A stretch of 64,000 bases of DNA. Origin: Ciona savignyi (lineage: Eukaryota > Chordata > Ascidiacea > Phlebobranchia > Cionidae). Shown here one piece after another: positions 33,418-48,400 of the stretch (position 1 is its first letter; each line of letters starts with the position of its first letter). Below the pieces are notes generated by a model. It saw only the letters and a list, made by a program, of their open reading frames with translations, was not told the DNA's origin and did no database searches. The DNA lies in the NCBI GenBank assembly GCA_000149265.1, contig CH002078.1, forward strand, positions 784,850 to 848,849, given 5' to 3'. A program made the position numbers and the translations under genes.

Positions 33418-36400
33418 ATGAAGATTTTAAAGTCAAGAATTTTAGCTGCGTTCATGTTTTTCGCTGTTTGTCGAACAGGAGCGGCGAACGTAAGTGGTGT
33501 CCTTTAGAAAACTAAAAGTCCTTTGGTATCGCATTTCTTGATATTTCTTTTGAGGGGCCCTTAGAAGCAACAATATATAAAAGAAATATTAGCCCAACTA
33601 TTACTTTTTCTGTTTTGCGATCGTCAAACTAGTCTTAGCATCGTGGGTACCAGACTAAACCCGGTAAAAAATAGGAAACGGGTTGTTTGCAGATCATAAA
33701 GGCCTAACAGGCCCGAGCAGTTTTTTAGAAAACCAAAAAATAATACCTCAGTATGCTTTATATGAAATCTGGGCTGGAAAATGTATACTAAAGTAGATAT
33801 AGAAAAAAATAACATTAAGTTTGGCTTGTAGGTCCCGTTTTTAGTTTTATACAATAGCATGCTTAATTAAAAATCAATTGGGTCCATGCCAACAATGCAT
33901 ATGAAATAAAACATTTTGAATCGTTTTACAACATTTGGGCCATATTGCCTATAAAATAAAATAATTTAAGGTAATAAATACATCTATAAGAAAAAGGAAG
34001 TTACACCGCAATTGCAATAAATTTTCGTTCAAGCCAAATTATTCAGCGAATGAATCATTAATTTAGGGAAGATAGCAGATATCGTTAATATGTAGATCCG
34101 TAAGTTAGATGATAAAATGCTGGCTGAAGTTAGCGCACAGGAGATTCTCATCGAGGAGTTTAGGTTAAGTCTACGTTACAAAGCGATTCGCACGACATAA
34201 GTTCGTTTCTTCCTATGGTCACAAGCTTATTAATTTTTACAACTTAAAACAGAAGCTTAGACTTAAACTTAAAGCCGGGTAAAAACATTAAAACCTTTTT
34301 TTCCCAATTCGTAACTAGAAAATGTACCATCATTACATATTTATTTCACGAACGTTATCTAGGTTATTAAACAAATGCAAAGCTAAGCAGGAGACACTAG
34401 CGCGAAGTCTAGAACATACTGCTACCAACCATACCAACATTAAGGAAACACCTCCATTGTTACTTAAAAAAACTACACTTAATAACTATGATTCAGAGTG
34501 TACCACTCAGATCCGACCGCGCATAGATATCAATTTAATTTTTTATACGTCATCTTGAATTCCATCAATGATAACAACCCCCTGTGTCGACTATCGATGT
34601 CTATTCTTGAAATGTTTTATTTTTGGTCGTCTTTCTTTTTGATCGCACTCGGTTATTTTCCACTGCTATGGTAAACAGCTATCAAAACAAAAAAATGGAC
34701 AAATTAATGTGTGCAGTTTTTTTTCAAATGTGACCCACAAGTATTTGATATTTCAGATAACCTTGTCAAGCGGCAACCCAGCTCAGGATATTAAATTCCA
34801 ATACACAGGTAGTAGTATTGAGGCACATGATTTATTACACGAAGGCAATTTGCATACAATAAAACCGGAAACCAATCTTATAGACGTAAGTCTCTGGATT
34901 ATAAATTGGTAATAATACTTTGTTGGATACGGCATGTTTTTTTTAAATTATTTTTATTTAACCAAGTGTGAAAATCGTTTTATAGAATTGGTGGGAAAAC
35001 GAAGTGGGTGTTTTAACACATGGGTAATCGTGAGTTTAGCTCGCGACATCGCTGGATTACAAGAGCTATGTATGTGTGTTGTAAATGTTACAGACGTTTC
35101 TTTAATTTGGTAGAACCCATCATTACACTGGGTTTATTCAATGTCGGTTGTCACAAAACACTACCGAAAAATCAGTGTCAAATATTCAACCTTTGGCTGA
35201 AAGGCGACGCTTTGCAGGCTAATATGTGGGTGGTAAATATAGATTTTTAGTTATATGATCGTCTGCTTAATACTGAATTCAGTTAGAGTGCACCATGTAT
35301 TGATGCTCACACAATTAACACTATTGCCTGTTCCCATTGGATTTTGTAGAGCAATCTGATAAACACAACCGTGATCGTCACTGATGGTCAAATGAATTCA
35401 CCTGTGAGAAAACAATCATTAACCAGCGAGTGGGGAGAGTTTAGTTGTTGCAGGTTTGTTTATTTTGCCGGGCTAAGTTTCAATCCAATTGTGGTCTCGT
35501 CACAAAGACCGTTTATGTATAGAATTGGAATATGCATGGCTCGCGTTAAGCATTCAGCCATAACACCGTAACACTGGTTGCAAGTATGGCTGCAACGATA
35601 TATCGATAATCGCCATGCTAATTCTGTAAGATACTAATTGTATCGTGATTATCTTACCATATAAAGTTTAGTACTTTCCGACATATTAGTCTAGTGGTTA
35701 AGTGCGTTCCCTTTCACACGAAGGTTTGCAGATACGAAATTGGTCGCTGGCTAGTCGGTTGTGTCCTTAAGCAAGCAATATACGGACATTGCCCAAACCC
35801 AGTGGATTAATGGGTTCTACCAAATTGAAGGAATGTGTCTATCATACACAATACACTACAATAGCTCCGGTAACCCGACGGCGCGCGCAAGGTAATCTGA
35901 CACTTGCCCGTGTGTTAATCCCCTTGGTTTTCTCATTCACAGGGATAAACTTAAATATCCTATCCTAATTCCGCTAGCCGAACCGTTGTCTGGTTGTCGG
36001 TAAAAACGTGTCCATTTTAAAAAATATTTCTATTTACAGACGAGGGTTGAATATAAAAGTTCGGAAGCGATCAATTGGACCACGCACCACGCAGTATTTG
36101 TGGATGAGTTGCTTTAATGAATACTGCGAAAGTAAGCGATTGAATTACTTATTATCTAGCAAAACTTTTTATTCGCCTTTCAGCCGAAGGGTTGTAGATT
36201 GGAAACTTGTCACTAACAATACAGTTGTGAAAGTTGTGACAAGGCACTTAACAAACATTTTCTGACCTAGTGGAAAGATAAGTTCTACTTAATTAAAGGT
36301 CTGAATCGTACTAAAAACACACTGCAAGAGCTCGGTCGGCGCGGAGTAATGACGACCCGTGCGTTTATGCCCCTCGCGTGTTCCCATTTTCGGAGATAAA

Positions 36401-39400
36401 CAAAAAACTTATACTAATGTATATTAAACCTATACCGCGGTCAAGAGGATATATGCTTAAGTGTCTTATTCTTTTGTGTGGTATTTTCAGTTGTACAACG
36501 AAACAGGTAAAATGTATAGTGCTATTTCCGATTATAACTTCAATTCAATTTCAGCATGCGAGAATGACGTATCAGATTGTGAATGTTTGAAAACGTGCCA
36601 AGGCGCCTGCAATGCAACATCACTCAAAAGATTGTAAGTTGTAGTAAAACACCCTTTTGGCGATTAATCTGACGATTGCCCGTGTTTTAACCCCCTTGTT
36701 TTTTTCATTCAAGGGGATAAACATAAATATACTCCTTTCCCATCCTAACACCTGTAATTAAACAGTCACATGATTCTCCACTGTCCGCTGACATTTGGCT
36801 TTTGCTCAACCGACACCCAAGACTCAAATTCCGACCGGATACCTGCAACAACTCAAAGTACCACTACGACGTCTACATGTAAATCCAATCCATTGTTAAA
36901 ACATATATAGATGTTACAACTGACCACATCCAATATAACTTTCCAATATATTTTTCTGGCCAAGGTTCGATTCCATGATGGGCTCGTCCCGAAGACAGGT
37001 TTTGTATGAAATCGTATAAAATTCGTTCCGTTTACCATTCGGTTACGGGAACAAACAATTCCCAATCTATTCTATTATACAAATTATTTAGTTATCAATA
37101 GATATATTGTACGGTCGTGCTATCTAACGGTAAAGACAACCGATAAATATACCGAAGTTTATATAAAAAAAACTTAACGCTGTTGTAACAGCAGCAGTAG
37201 CCTAAGAAATTTTAACCATCTGTTTATTATAGATTTATGAGTTGAAGCTTTGGAACGTTAGATACAATTAAAGCTTTGGAACGTTAGTATGAACATACCG
37301 ATTATCTCGTCCAATTCATTCAATAAATTTTCGTGTATTTCTACAGCCATTCATTTAAAAGCTGTCTAACCACATCACTGATAGATTATTCGATAAATAA
37401 TTTCACGATGCCGCAATTATGGCCTTAATGGTTGTTAAAAAACACGGTACTGAACAAGTTTGGACTCATTTGGTTCATTGGTCGTTTTTCTTAAATTTTA
37501 CACATAAATGAGATTTTTTGCAATAATCGTTCAAAAGGTTACAAGAACACAACCTTTAAAACAAATATTAATTTGCCTATTAGATTGTAAAATTGGTGCA
37601 TTTTTTTTAATCTGAATGGTTAAGGTTCAAATCTAGTCGCTAGCTGGTTGGTTGTGTCCTTGTGAAGGGTAATTAGCGGAAATTGTCACAGTGGACCGCA
37701 ATAGGCACGATGTAATTGGAGAATTATCAATATTATAACACCCCTTATGTTTTTTCTAATCACCAGGATAATCTTCAATGTTGTATCCTTTGTTACAACA
37801 GTGTCGACCGTCAACCTCGCGCAAGTCCGTGTTTTTTATGCCGCTCCACCTCCTTCCGTATACATGTATACCACATCACAATCTTTACCGACACCACCAT
37901 GGCGATCAGTGACATTCAGCACACATGAAGGGGAAATTACATCATTTCAGATGTATTCCAGGTACGAGTAGCGCTATGGCATTGCATACTTAACTACACA
38001 TAGGACTGGAAATAATAATTGTGTTTATTTATCTAAATGGGTAAACTCAACGGGCACAAGTTATTTGCCAAATAAAAAGGAATGACCAGCTAGCGGCCAG
38101 TTTCGAATCTACAACCCTTTGACGGACTCAAACAAGAAGGATAACTTAATGCAGTACATATTTACGATATATATTTAACAATATTTTGAAAATATTTTTA
38201 TACTGTTTACTTGGAAACCATTATCATGAGACTGTGACATCACGCGGGCGACCAACAGATTACTTCAAATATTCTATTGCAGTTCTGTATGATTAACACA
38301 ATACTTATGTTCAAACTTTTATCTATTTGGGTTAGCGGGTAGCTGGTGTGAGTCTTGCCCAAGAAAATAGCCGATTAAATATGCTTTAAAAGCTCACATA
38401 ACCAATTGTCAAATGGCGTTTTCAGCTCTAAATATTTGCCTAAAAATTTATACAGTTTGACAAAAAGTATATCCAATATATAATACAAGAAAATGTCAAC
38501 CACATTTAGTATATTTTATACATATATAGTTTGTTTTTGCAAGGAGAAACGCATGGGTCCTATAGTTATGGGTCCCATTTGGAAAAATGGGACACATATT
38601 GTTTTTGTCCGTTTTTTTTTTCTTTTTTTTTTTCATCAAACGCTTGACAGGCATGGCTTGTGTACCTAACATCTACCAAAAGGGGTAATGGAATCACAGT
38701 AAAACTTGGTAATTTGTTAGAAAACATGGTCTTAATATGAAGACACCAAAATTTTAGGTGATAATTCTAGGGGAATTCCCCAGGGACGGTAAAAACCAAA
38801 ACGGTACTTTTTTCAAAAATTTAGCTTTTTTGGGCATAGCGCTTAAACGCTTGCTCTAATTTGAATTAGATTTGGTGAAATGTAAGTTCATTAGCAACTG
38901 CTTTATCACTTAAAAGAAAGAAAAAAAATACCCTGGGAAAAACCTAGGGAAAAAAGTTATCTAGGGAAATACCCTAAAAATGAAGATTTATTCCTAAACC
39001 ATGATTGTGACAGGTATGATTTGTGGACCCGACATCTACAAAAGGGGTAATTGAATCGCAATAAAAATTTGACATTTTTTAGACAACATGGACTAGATAT
39101 GCAGAAACAAAAATTTTGGGTTATTAAACCAGGGGAATTCCCCACGGAAGTTAAAAAACCAAAACCTATTTTTTTTCTAAAAAATTTAGCTTTTTTGGGC
39201 ATAGCGCTTAAACGCTTGCTCCAATTTAAATCAGATTTGGTGGAATGTAAGTTCATTAGTAACTGTTTTATCACTTAAAAGAAAGAAAAAAAAGTTATCT
39301 AGGGAAATACCCTAAAAATGAAGATTTATTCCTAAACCATGATTGTAACAGATATGGCTTGTGGCCCGACATCTACCAAAAGAGGTAATGGAATCACAAT

Positions 39401-42400
39401 AAAACTTTGTCATTTGTTAGACAACATGGTCTAGATATGCAAAAACTAAACTTTTAGGTGAAAAATTTAGGGGAATTTCCCTGAGTCGTTAAAAAGCAAA
39501 TGAGCATTTTTTTTATAAAAATTTAGCTTTTTGGGGAATAGCGATTGAACGCCTGCTCTAATTTAAATTAAATTTGGTGGAATATAAGTTCATTAGCAAC
39601 TGCTTCACCACTTAGAAGAAAGAAAAAAAATACCCCTGGGAAAAACCCCTAAAAATGAAGATTTATTCCTAAACCATGATTGTGACAAGTATGATTTGTG
39701 GGCCCGTCATCTACCAAAAGGGGTAATGGAATCGCAATAAAACTTTGTCATTTGTTAGACAACATGGTCCAGATATGCAGAAACTAAAATTTTGGGTGAT
39801 AAATCAAGGGGAATTCCCTTCAGACATTAAAAACCAAAGCAGTATTTTGTTCTAAAAAATGGCTTTTTTTGGGGTGTAGCGCTAGAATGGCTGCTCCAAA
39901 TTTAAACAGGTTTGGGGAAATATAAGTGCATTAGCTACTAATTTAACAATTGAAAGAAATAAAGAAATTATCTAGGAAAATATCTCACAAACTAAAAGTT
40001 TGTCCTNNNNNNNNNNNNNNNNNNNNNNNNNNNNNNNNNNNNNNNNNNNNNNNNNNNNNNNNNNNNNNNNNNNNNNNNNNNNNNNNNNNNNNNNNNNNNN
40101 NNNNNNGAATTTAGCTTTATTTCACTACAGTGCTTGCTTGACAATAGGCTTTAATTTAAAACATTTGTCGTGAAATGTTAGTAAATCTTACACGAATATT
40201 CTTTTTCTAACTACACAATACACATTGAAAAGAAGTTTGGTTTAACAACTATGGGACCTATCCGTTTATGCTTGCAGAAACAAAACTATTGCAGTCCGTT
40301 TAAAACTTTCTGGACTTTTGAATAACATGGACCTGGCGTGCACATATCGCACAATAAATATGTTGGGTAATGAACATGGATAAATAGATTGTTACCTCAG
40401 GGACCCATGCGTTTATGCTACCAGTAACAAACTATAACATCGGTGTAAAAAATACAAACTGTGGTTAGGGACCCTGTAGCATGAATATATGGCATACAAC
40501 ATGTGGTTTACAAATAGTGGTGGTTAAACACGTGGTTGACACTCTCTAGTTATTAAACCAAACTTCCTTTCTATGTGCATTTAAAAATAATATTCGTGTC
40601 ATATTTACGAATATTTTACCACACATGAAAATAAATTAAAGTATCTTGTCAAGCGTTATAGTGAAAGGTAGCTAAATTCCTAAAACAGACCAATTTAGTT
40701 TTTCACGGCTAATTCAATTACTTGTTGAAGATGTCGGGGTGATATGGCAATGCATGTCGCCTCCCCATCTATGAAAATTAGTAATGGAATTGCAACTTAA
40801 AGGAAACTTAATCTTTTGTCAGAGAACATGATCTAGATATGCAGGAACCAAAATTGCAAATAATAAATCCAAGGGAATTCCCCTGAGACGTTAAAAATCA
40901 AAACAGTATTTTCGTCTAAAAATTTATATTTTAAAAGCATACCCTATGAGCAGCAGCTGTAATTATGTCCAGACTTTTTGTTAAAAACTTAGTGTGTTAT
41001 CCAGTGCTTTACCAATTAGAATTAGAATATAATTACCTTAAAAATATCCCAAAAATGAAGATTTGTGCCATAATCATAATTGTGACAGAGATGGCATGTG
41101 CATATTGAAACTTTTTCCATTTGTTAGCCAGCATGATTTCATTATGAAGAGACCAAAAATTTGGGTAATTAATTTTTAGGAATTCCCCTGGAACGTAACC
41201 AAAACAGTATTTAAGCCTTTTGGGGCATAGCGCTTAAACAGATGTTCCAATTTTAATCACATTTGGTAGAGTGTTACAGCTTTATCCACTGTTGTACCAC
41301 ATAGAATACATTTCAAATTTACCAAAGGAAATAACCTAAAACATTAATTTTAGCTTTATATGCTGATTATAAAAGGTATGTCATGGATTAAAACTTACAA
41401 TAACAAGTATAACAAGTTGGTTTGTTACTTCGGGGATCCATGCGTTACTGCCTGCAGAAATTAACCTTATACTCGGTATATAAAATACACCAAATATGGT
41501 TATGGACCCTGCTTGCATAAACACATGGCATAAAAATTGTGTTTTACAAATAGTGATGCTTGAACACGTGGTTGACATATTTAATGTAAATAATCGGTTA
41601 TATTAAATGTCTATAATAGTTATATTAAATGTCCATAATTGGTTGCACCCTTTGGTTACAACATCTTTCTGCAACCCGGTAGGAGCTTACAATACTTAAT
41701 CTATTTCTGCAAAGCTCGGAACCCTGGGACAGGGAATAAATGGCTGATACGTAAAACAAGTTGCACCGCAGGTACCTATTTCATTGCACATAACTATAGT
41801 CATCAGAAAATTTAACGGCCACGTCATTTTCCCCGTAATTTGTAATATTTCTATTTACTGACGTGTTTTAACTAATGTAGTTTTGCAGTTTTATCCTGTC
41901 TCCTTAACTTGAAATAATTGTTCTATTCTTTTTTATTGTAACACAGGAGCAAACAAATAAACTACACAAACTAGGGACCTATATATGCCCAGTGTTATAC
42001 ATGTTATAACAGAGTATAGGCCTATACCGCATTATACTGAGTACATTTAAATTCACTCCTATAGGTGAGGCATACATTCGTTTATTCTCGAAAGAAGTTG
42101 ATGCTCATGTTTTTTCCTCTTCGTATTAACATTTACATCATTTATTTTGTTTATTCATTGCCGGACTGGGTTTCGAACATCTGATAGGCTCGTCATTCAA
42201 AACGCTTTGTCTAGAATTACTCTACCTATTGGTCACGTTAACCATTCGGCCATACTACCGTATTGTTTTTATGTTACCATGCGATTAAAATCGGAATCCC
42301 TACTGAACACTCAGTGGGTGATCTCGTCACTTAAACCACATTTACCAATCGCGCAAATTACCCTACTCATTTACATATTGTATAACTCATTTTTACAGGA

Positions 42401-45400
42401 GGATGGCGTCAAGATTTTGTATTATATGCATCGAACACTCTCCAACCAAACTCCCAACGTCTATATATTGCAAGTAAAGGCAGCACGCCATGGACGTCCC
42501 GTATATCAACACTTCCTCCTTGCTGTGGTTATGCCACTGCTCCGTGGTCAATATTTGTCCCAAGTAAGTGCTTGGGTTAACGTATGAACTTTTTTGTTAT
42601 GTTGATTTAGTTAATGTAAGGTTTAACGACCATTATGTTCCCCGATTGAATGTGGGTATTTACTGACGTGTTTTAACTAGTGTATTTATTCCGTTTTTTC
42701 TTTGTCCTTAAATTAAAAGGAAATTGTGCAATAACTGCATGCATAAATGCATGGGTACTTGAGGTAATTATCCGATCTTGATATTAATGTTCATTACACA
42801 ATATATGTCAATGTTAGATATTTGCACGTCAGGTCCATGTTATTCAACATTCCAGAAAGTTTTAACCGGACTGTCATAGTTTTGTTTTTGCAAGCATAAA
42901 CGCATGGGTTCCATAGTTATGGGTCCCATTTGAACAAATTGGACACATAATGTTTTTGTCCGTGTTTTTTTTCTTTTTTTTTTCTTTTTTTTTCTTCGTC
43001 AAACGCTTGACAGGCATGGCATGGCGCCCCGACATCTACCAGAAGGAATAATGGGATCGCAATAAAACTTGATGATTTGTTAGACAACATCGCCTAGATA
43101 TGCAGAAACCAAAATTTTTGGTAATAAATTCAGGGGAATTCCCCGGGGGCGTTAAACACTAAAACGGTATTTTTTCTAAAAAAATTAGCTTTTTTGGGCA
43201 TGGCCCTTGAACGGCTGCTTCAATATGATTCAGATTTGATGGAATGTGAGTGCATTACCTACTAATTTAACAATTAAAAAAAACAACTTATCTAGGAAAA
43301 TACCCTAAAAAAGATTTTGTTCTCAAATCATGATTGTGACAGGCATGGCATGACGCCCTGACATCTACCAGAAGGAATAATGGAATAGTAACAAAACTTG
43401 GTCATTTGTTAGACAACATGGTCTAAATACGCTGTAGAAAAATTGTGGGTGATAAATCTAGGGGAATTCCCCTGAGACGTTAAAATCCAAAACGGTTATT
43501 TTTCTAAAAAATTAGCTTTTTGGGCCATACCGTTTGAACGGCTGCTCTAATTGTGATCAGATTTGGTGAAATGCTGGATCGTTAGCCACCCACATATGTA
43601 AAAACAGAAACTTATGTACTAAGCCCATGGGGAATTTCCCGAACCCATCAAAATCTAAATCGGGCTGTTTTAGGAATTTAGCTTTATTTTAATACAACAC
43701 TTGAAGAAAAAGCTTTAATTTAAAACATTTGTAGCGAATCTTTCGTAAATCTAACACGATTGTTCTTTTTTACCTACACATAGAGAAGAAGTTTGGTTTG
43801 ATAACTATGGGACCCATGCGTTTATGCTTGCAGAAACAAAAACTACATACTCATTGTATAAAATACAAAATGTGGCTAGGGACCCTGCAGCAGTAGCATA
43901 AATATCTGTCATACAACATGTGTTTTACAAATAGTGGTGGTTAAACACGTGGTTGACACTCTCTAGTTATTAAACCAAACTTCTTTTCCATGTGCAGTTC
44001 AAAAAAGAAAACGCGTGCGAGATTTACGAACATTTTACCACAAATGTTTTAAATTTAAGCTTCTTGTCAAGCGCTGTAGTAAAATGAAGGTCAATTCCAA
44101 AACAGTCCGATTGAGTTTTTCATTATTTCGGGAAATTCCCCTGGGCTTACTATATTAATTTCTGTTTTTACATATCTAAGTAATGTTATCAAAGTTAGAT
44201 GTTTGTTAGATAATCTAACAAACAGTTTTGATCCGCTTTGGCGAATGTTGGAGATGTCGGCGCGATATGACATGCCTGTAACAATCATGGTTTAGAAACG
44301 TCGTAATTTTTAGGGTATTTCCCTAGATATTGTATTTTTTTTTTCTCAATGGTACAACGTCGGATAGCGAACTAACATTTCAGTCGATCAAGCGCTATGC
44401 CCTAAAGAGCTAGACAAAAAAATACCGTTTTAGTTTTTCACCTCCTAGGGAAATTTCCCTGAATAAATTACCCAAAATTTTGGTTTAATTAGGCCATGTT
44501 GTCTAACAAATGGCACAGTTTCATTGCGATTCCATTTTTTTTCTAGTAGATGTCGGAGCCACAAGTGATGCCTGTCACAATCATGATTTAAGAACAAAAT
44601 CTTATTTTTAGTGTATTTCCCTAGTTATTTTTTTAAATTCTTTTAAGTATTGCACCCACTTTCTATCAAATCCAATTTAAATTGGACCAGCCATTTAAGC
44701 GCTATGCGCAAAAAAAACTAATTATTTTAAAAAATAACGTTTTGGTTTTTTAACTCACAGGGGAATACCCCTGGGTATATTACCCAAAATTTTGGTATGT
44801 AGGCCATTTTGTCTAACAAATGACACAGTTTAATTGCGATTTCATTATCCATTCAGTTAGATATCAGGGCCACGAGCCATGCCTGCCACAATCATGATGT
44901 GAGAACAAAATCTTATTTTTAGGGTATTTCCCTGAGTAATTTTTTAATTCTATTAACTGTTATATCAGAGGCTAATTAACTTACATTTTATCTAATTAGT
45001 ATTGGAGAAGCAGTTCATGCGCTATGCCCAAAAAATATACATTTCTCTTAAAAAATAATACTTTTGTTTTTAACGTCCCAGAGAGAATTCCCCTGGATTT
45101 ATCATCCAAAATTTTGGTTTCTGCATATCTAGACCATGTTGTCTAACAAATGACAAAGTTTAATTGCAACTTCATTAGCCCTTTTGGTAGATTTTGAGTC
45201 CACAATCCATGCCTGTCCAGCGTTTGACGAAAAAAAATTAAAAAACAAAAAAAAGGACAAAAACAATATGTGTCCCATTCCTCCAAATGGGACCCATAAT
45301 AATTTAGGCTTGCTAAAAACTTGTTTTTGACAATGTGTATTACTGTAAAAGTGTGACTTTTTACAATAGGTTAACAATTTATTTATAAAATGGTTTAATA

Positions 45401-48400
45401 GTCTAAATAAAATGTTTAATAGACTAAGCTCAAACTTCAACTACGATGCAACCCGTTTCTACGACTGAACCTAATGATACATCACCGAACTCTTTCCAAG
45501 TCGAATGCCTGCGCTACCACAATTTTTTCAGGTCATTTTATTTCATTCGACAGGCACATAACTTGGTTACCGATATCCTTCAGTACACGGTATCCTTCAT
45601 TTTATTGAAAAAACTCATAAATATTAATAAAGTTTAATCACTGCCTACTGTGTTGCCAAATTCTATTTTGTCACTGCAAACAAAATTTGACCACACAATT
45701 GTAAATTTGTAGAATTGTACCCCATAAAAAGTGCTAATTGAAATTAAGGTCAGCCCAAACATATCAGAATAAATTGTTTTTTTAGATAATTCAATAAACT
45801 TGACTTGGCCAAAGGCATGAAGAACCTAAGCCTTTAAAAGTAGTCCGACATCTATAAAATAAACCAGATAATTTATTCCACAACAAGTCCGATCAAATAG
45901 TCTGCTGAGTGGATGCCTCGTTTATCTACCGAAGGCTGCAGGTTCTAACCTAATTGCTAACTTATCGTCTATGTCCTTAGTAACGTCTCAATGATACACA
46001 CATTGCAATAAATCTGGTAATGACGATTGGTGCGATGTAATCTGATGATTTTCCATGTTATAACGCCCTTCGTATTTTCCATTCTCGCTGCAAACATCAA
46101 TATAATATTATATTTTATCCTTACACTTACATGTCTAAGTTCAACACAGAGCGTTACACAATCTGCCTGCATTTGAATGGGACTCACGTATAAGCGTAAC
46201 AGCTAAGCGCTGGGCCATTCATTTAGTGCAGTCCGCACCTAACGATCCTGATCAAACACTAGCTAATGTACAACGGACGCCGAATTGGCCACATTCTGAG
46301 GTAAGTGCTTTGCTTTTTTGTTTATTTAAAACAAAAACAAATAATCTGTTGAAAGAACGCTGTGGGTTTAAAACTTATTCTGTTACGCTGTGGGTTTAAA
46401 ACTTAAAATAACCTAAAGCCGATTGATGCTGACTAGCATATAGTAGATCGTAAACTTTAAATTAATTAAAATACTTAAGGTGGATAAACGTGGCAAAATT
46501 ACAGAGTGGCACATCGTATCGAGACTCTGGAGTCGGGGAAAATATCGGATGGGACTTTTCAACTGGCGGTGTAACTGCTAAAGAGTCTGTGCTCCGGTTT
46601 TATGTGGAGCTGTTTGATTATAACAAAACGGATCCTTTGCGAGTGCAACCAAATAAGCCCACGGGTAGGTATAATTTGTTCATTTTCACAACTTTATTGA
46701 TTCAATTTTTTACAACTTTATTTATTCATCTTTTCACAATTTATTCTGTTTGTACAAAGATCATCGTAAAAGGCAGGATACATTGTAGACACATGGATAT
46801 AAGTGGAAATAAATAATGAATAACATTGCTAAACTGTAGTGTTTCATATCAGGTCATTATACACAAATGCTATGGAGAACCTCTACAAGACCCTCTCTTG
46901 TTCTAAGCACGTTGGCAACGTTTTTCAAGGGGGTTTTTCGTACAAAACGTCATACACGGTAGCACATTATTATCCGGCTGGTAACATTCAATTTTCAAGG
47001 CCTGATCTAACAATCAGGGGATACAATGATAATGTTCCCGATCCACGAAATGGTGAGAGTATTGTGGAATCTCAATTCATTTGTTTTGGATTAAAACAGT
47101 TTTAAGTATTTTGGAATAAATTTATTTGAAGATTAATAATTAACGTATATTCTAAATGTAAACTGAAGTACCGAAATATTGCCGACAAAAGTTATTAAGT
47201 AGTTGGACGTAAATAGTAACATTTTTTCATGTTAAAAACCACTATATTTGACAGCATATTGCAATGACAGCATATTGCAATAAAATAAATATAATGGGAG
47301 GTATTATAATAAGCTAGCCTATATACTATTGATATTATTTTAAAATATTAATTTCCTGTGAGTTTGATTTCAATGTAGTCTAAACTTTAAGTTTACATAT
47401 TTACATACGTTTACATACGAGTTTACATATTTACATATTATGAGGCTTAGTGTATTTTTTTTAAAGAATTAATTATTTTTTAATTTTTACTTTTTATATA
47501 TATTTTTATTTGGGTTTAGCGGCCACGTCTAATTATACCAAATTTTACTAATTTATTTTTTATTTTAAATGTGTTCTAACGACTGTCGTTTTGTCGTTTT
47601 TTCCCGTTTTTAAAATTTTTATCACTAGTCCTGCTTCATGTTTTCGTGGAAACAAAAAGGAACTAAACTAAAACGCACAAATCTATCCCAATCAATGTAT
47701 GATCATATTAAGGAATGGTTAATGCAGTCAATACATAAACCTAACTATATAAAACAAGCGATCTTAACAAGCCCATCGTGGGTTCGAAACTGAGCCTGAT
47801 TAAAAAATCACTGCATCGCCAGGCACATGTTTAAGCACTGGAAGCTGTTCAAACGATGATAGATGCATGGGGTTTGATCCGCGTATGAGTTGTCGCTGCC
47901 AAAATTACACTTACGAAGAGGCAACAAGGTATTTACAAATTTTGTATATATCTGTCTTTCTCTTTTTGGTGAAGTTCTTAGTATGTTGCTCTAAAGTATT
48001 TACCGGACCTAGAAAATAAATGACTTACGTAATTCATATATTCTATTCTGCATATTGATTATGAATAAATGACATTAAAAATAATCTTACGTTTGAACAG
48101 CTACCGCAGAGCAGCGGGTTTAAAAAGCAATAAATCATGCACTTACTCTCCTGCTTCATTACTAATCGTGCTCTATGACGCACGCTTCTTCAAGGCTTTA
48201 TATCGCCTTAATCATTGGTATATCGCCTAATTTAATTTTTACCGAGCCATGTTTCGATCCCACGTTTGGCTTGACACTTGCACCGTTTTTGTATAGGAAC
48301 TTGTGTAATGTACTTAATTAATATTTGTTTTTTAAAGCATTGTTTTTCGCTTTGGTGTGGCGGCAGCGTCTGTTTTTTAGGTACCTTTTTAAATAAGTTG

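Larger units (their letters stand above)
37747..42563 (+). pseudogene. Nested alternative first exons D1-D3, right copy, D2 damaged
   Basis: D1 37747-37961 encodes a signal peptide ('MFFLITRIIFNVVSFVTTV') and stays open. The D2 equivalent is about 41675-41771: its acceptor is ctgcAA instead of ctgcAG, and one T is missing (tacttaat against tactttaat), so it cannot splice or read correctly. D3 42399-42563 is intact. If the D-CAP isoform exists it can be made only from the left arm. Confidence 0.5.

Noticed and set aside
36451-36510. Signal-peptide-like ORF (MLKCLILLCG) as first exon before the Cys exon
   Set aside because: The left arm differs by 5 nt and loses the donor, and phases do not fit the Cys exon. 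Exon 4 at 36040-36131 fits perfectly.
42147-42563. 146-aa ORF as one coding unit
   Set aside because: It begins inside a SINE and reads the real exon (42399-42563) in the wrong frame; phase from D2 selects another frame.
45446-45531. ATG at 45446 as start of a stand-alone GAPR-1-like CAP protein
   Set aside because: The frame stays open upstream to an acceptor at 45429 whose phase matches the Thr-rich exon 6 and D3, and the upstream codons continue a Ser/Thr-rich stretch.
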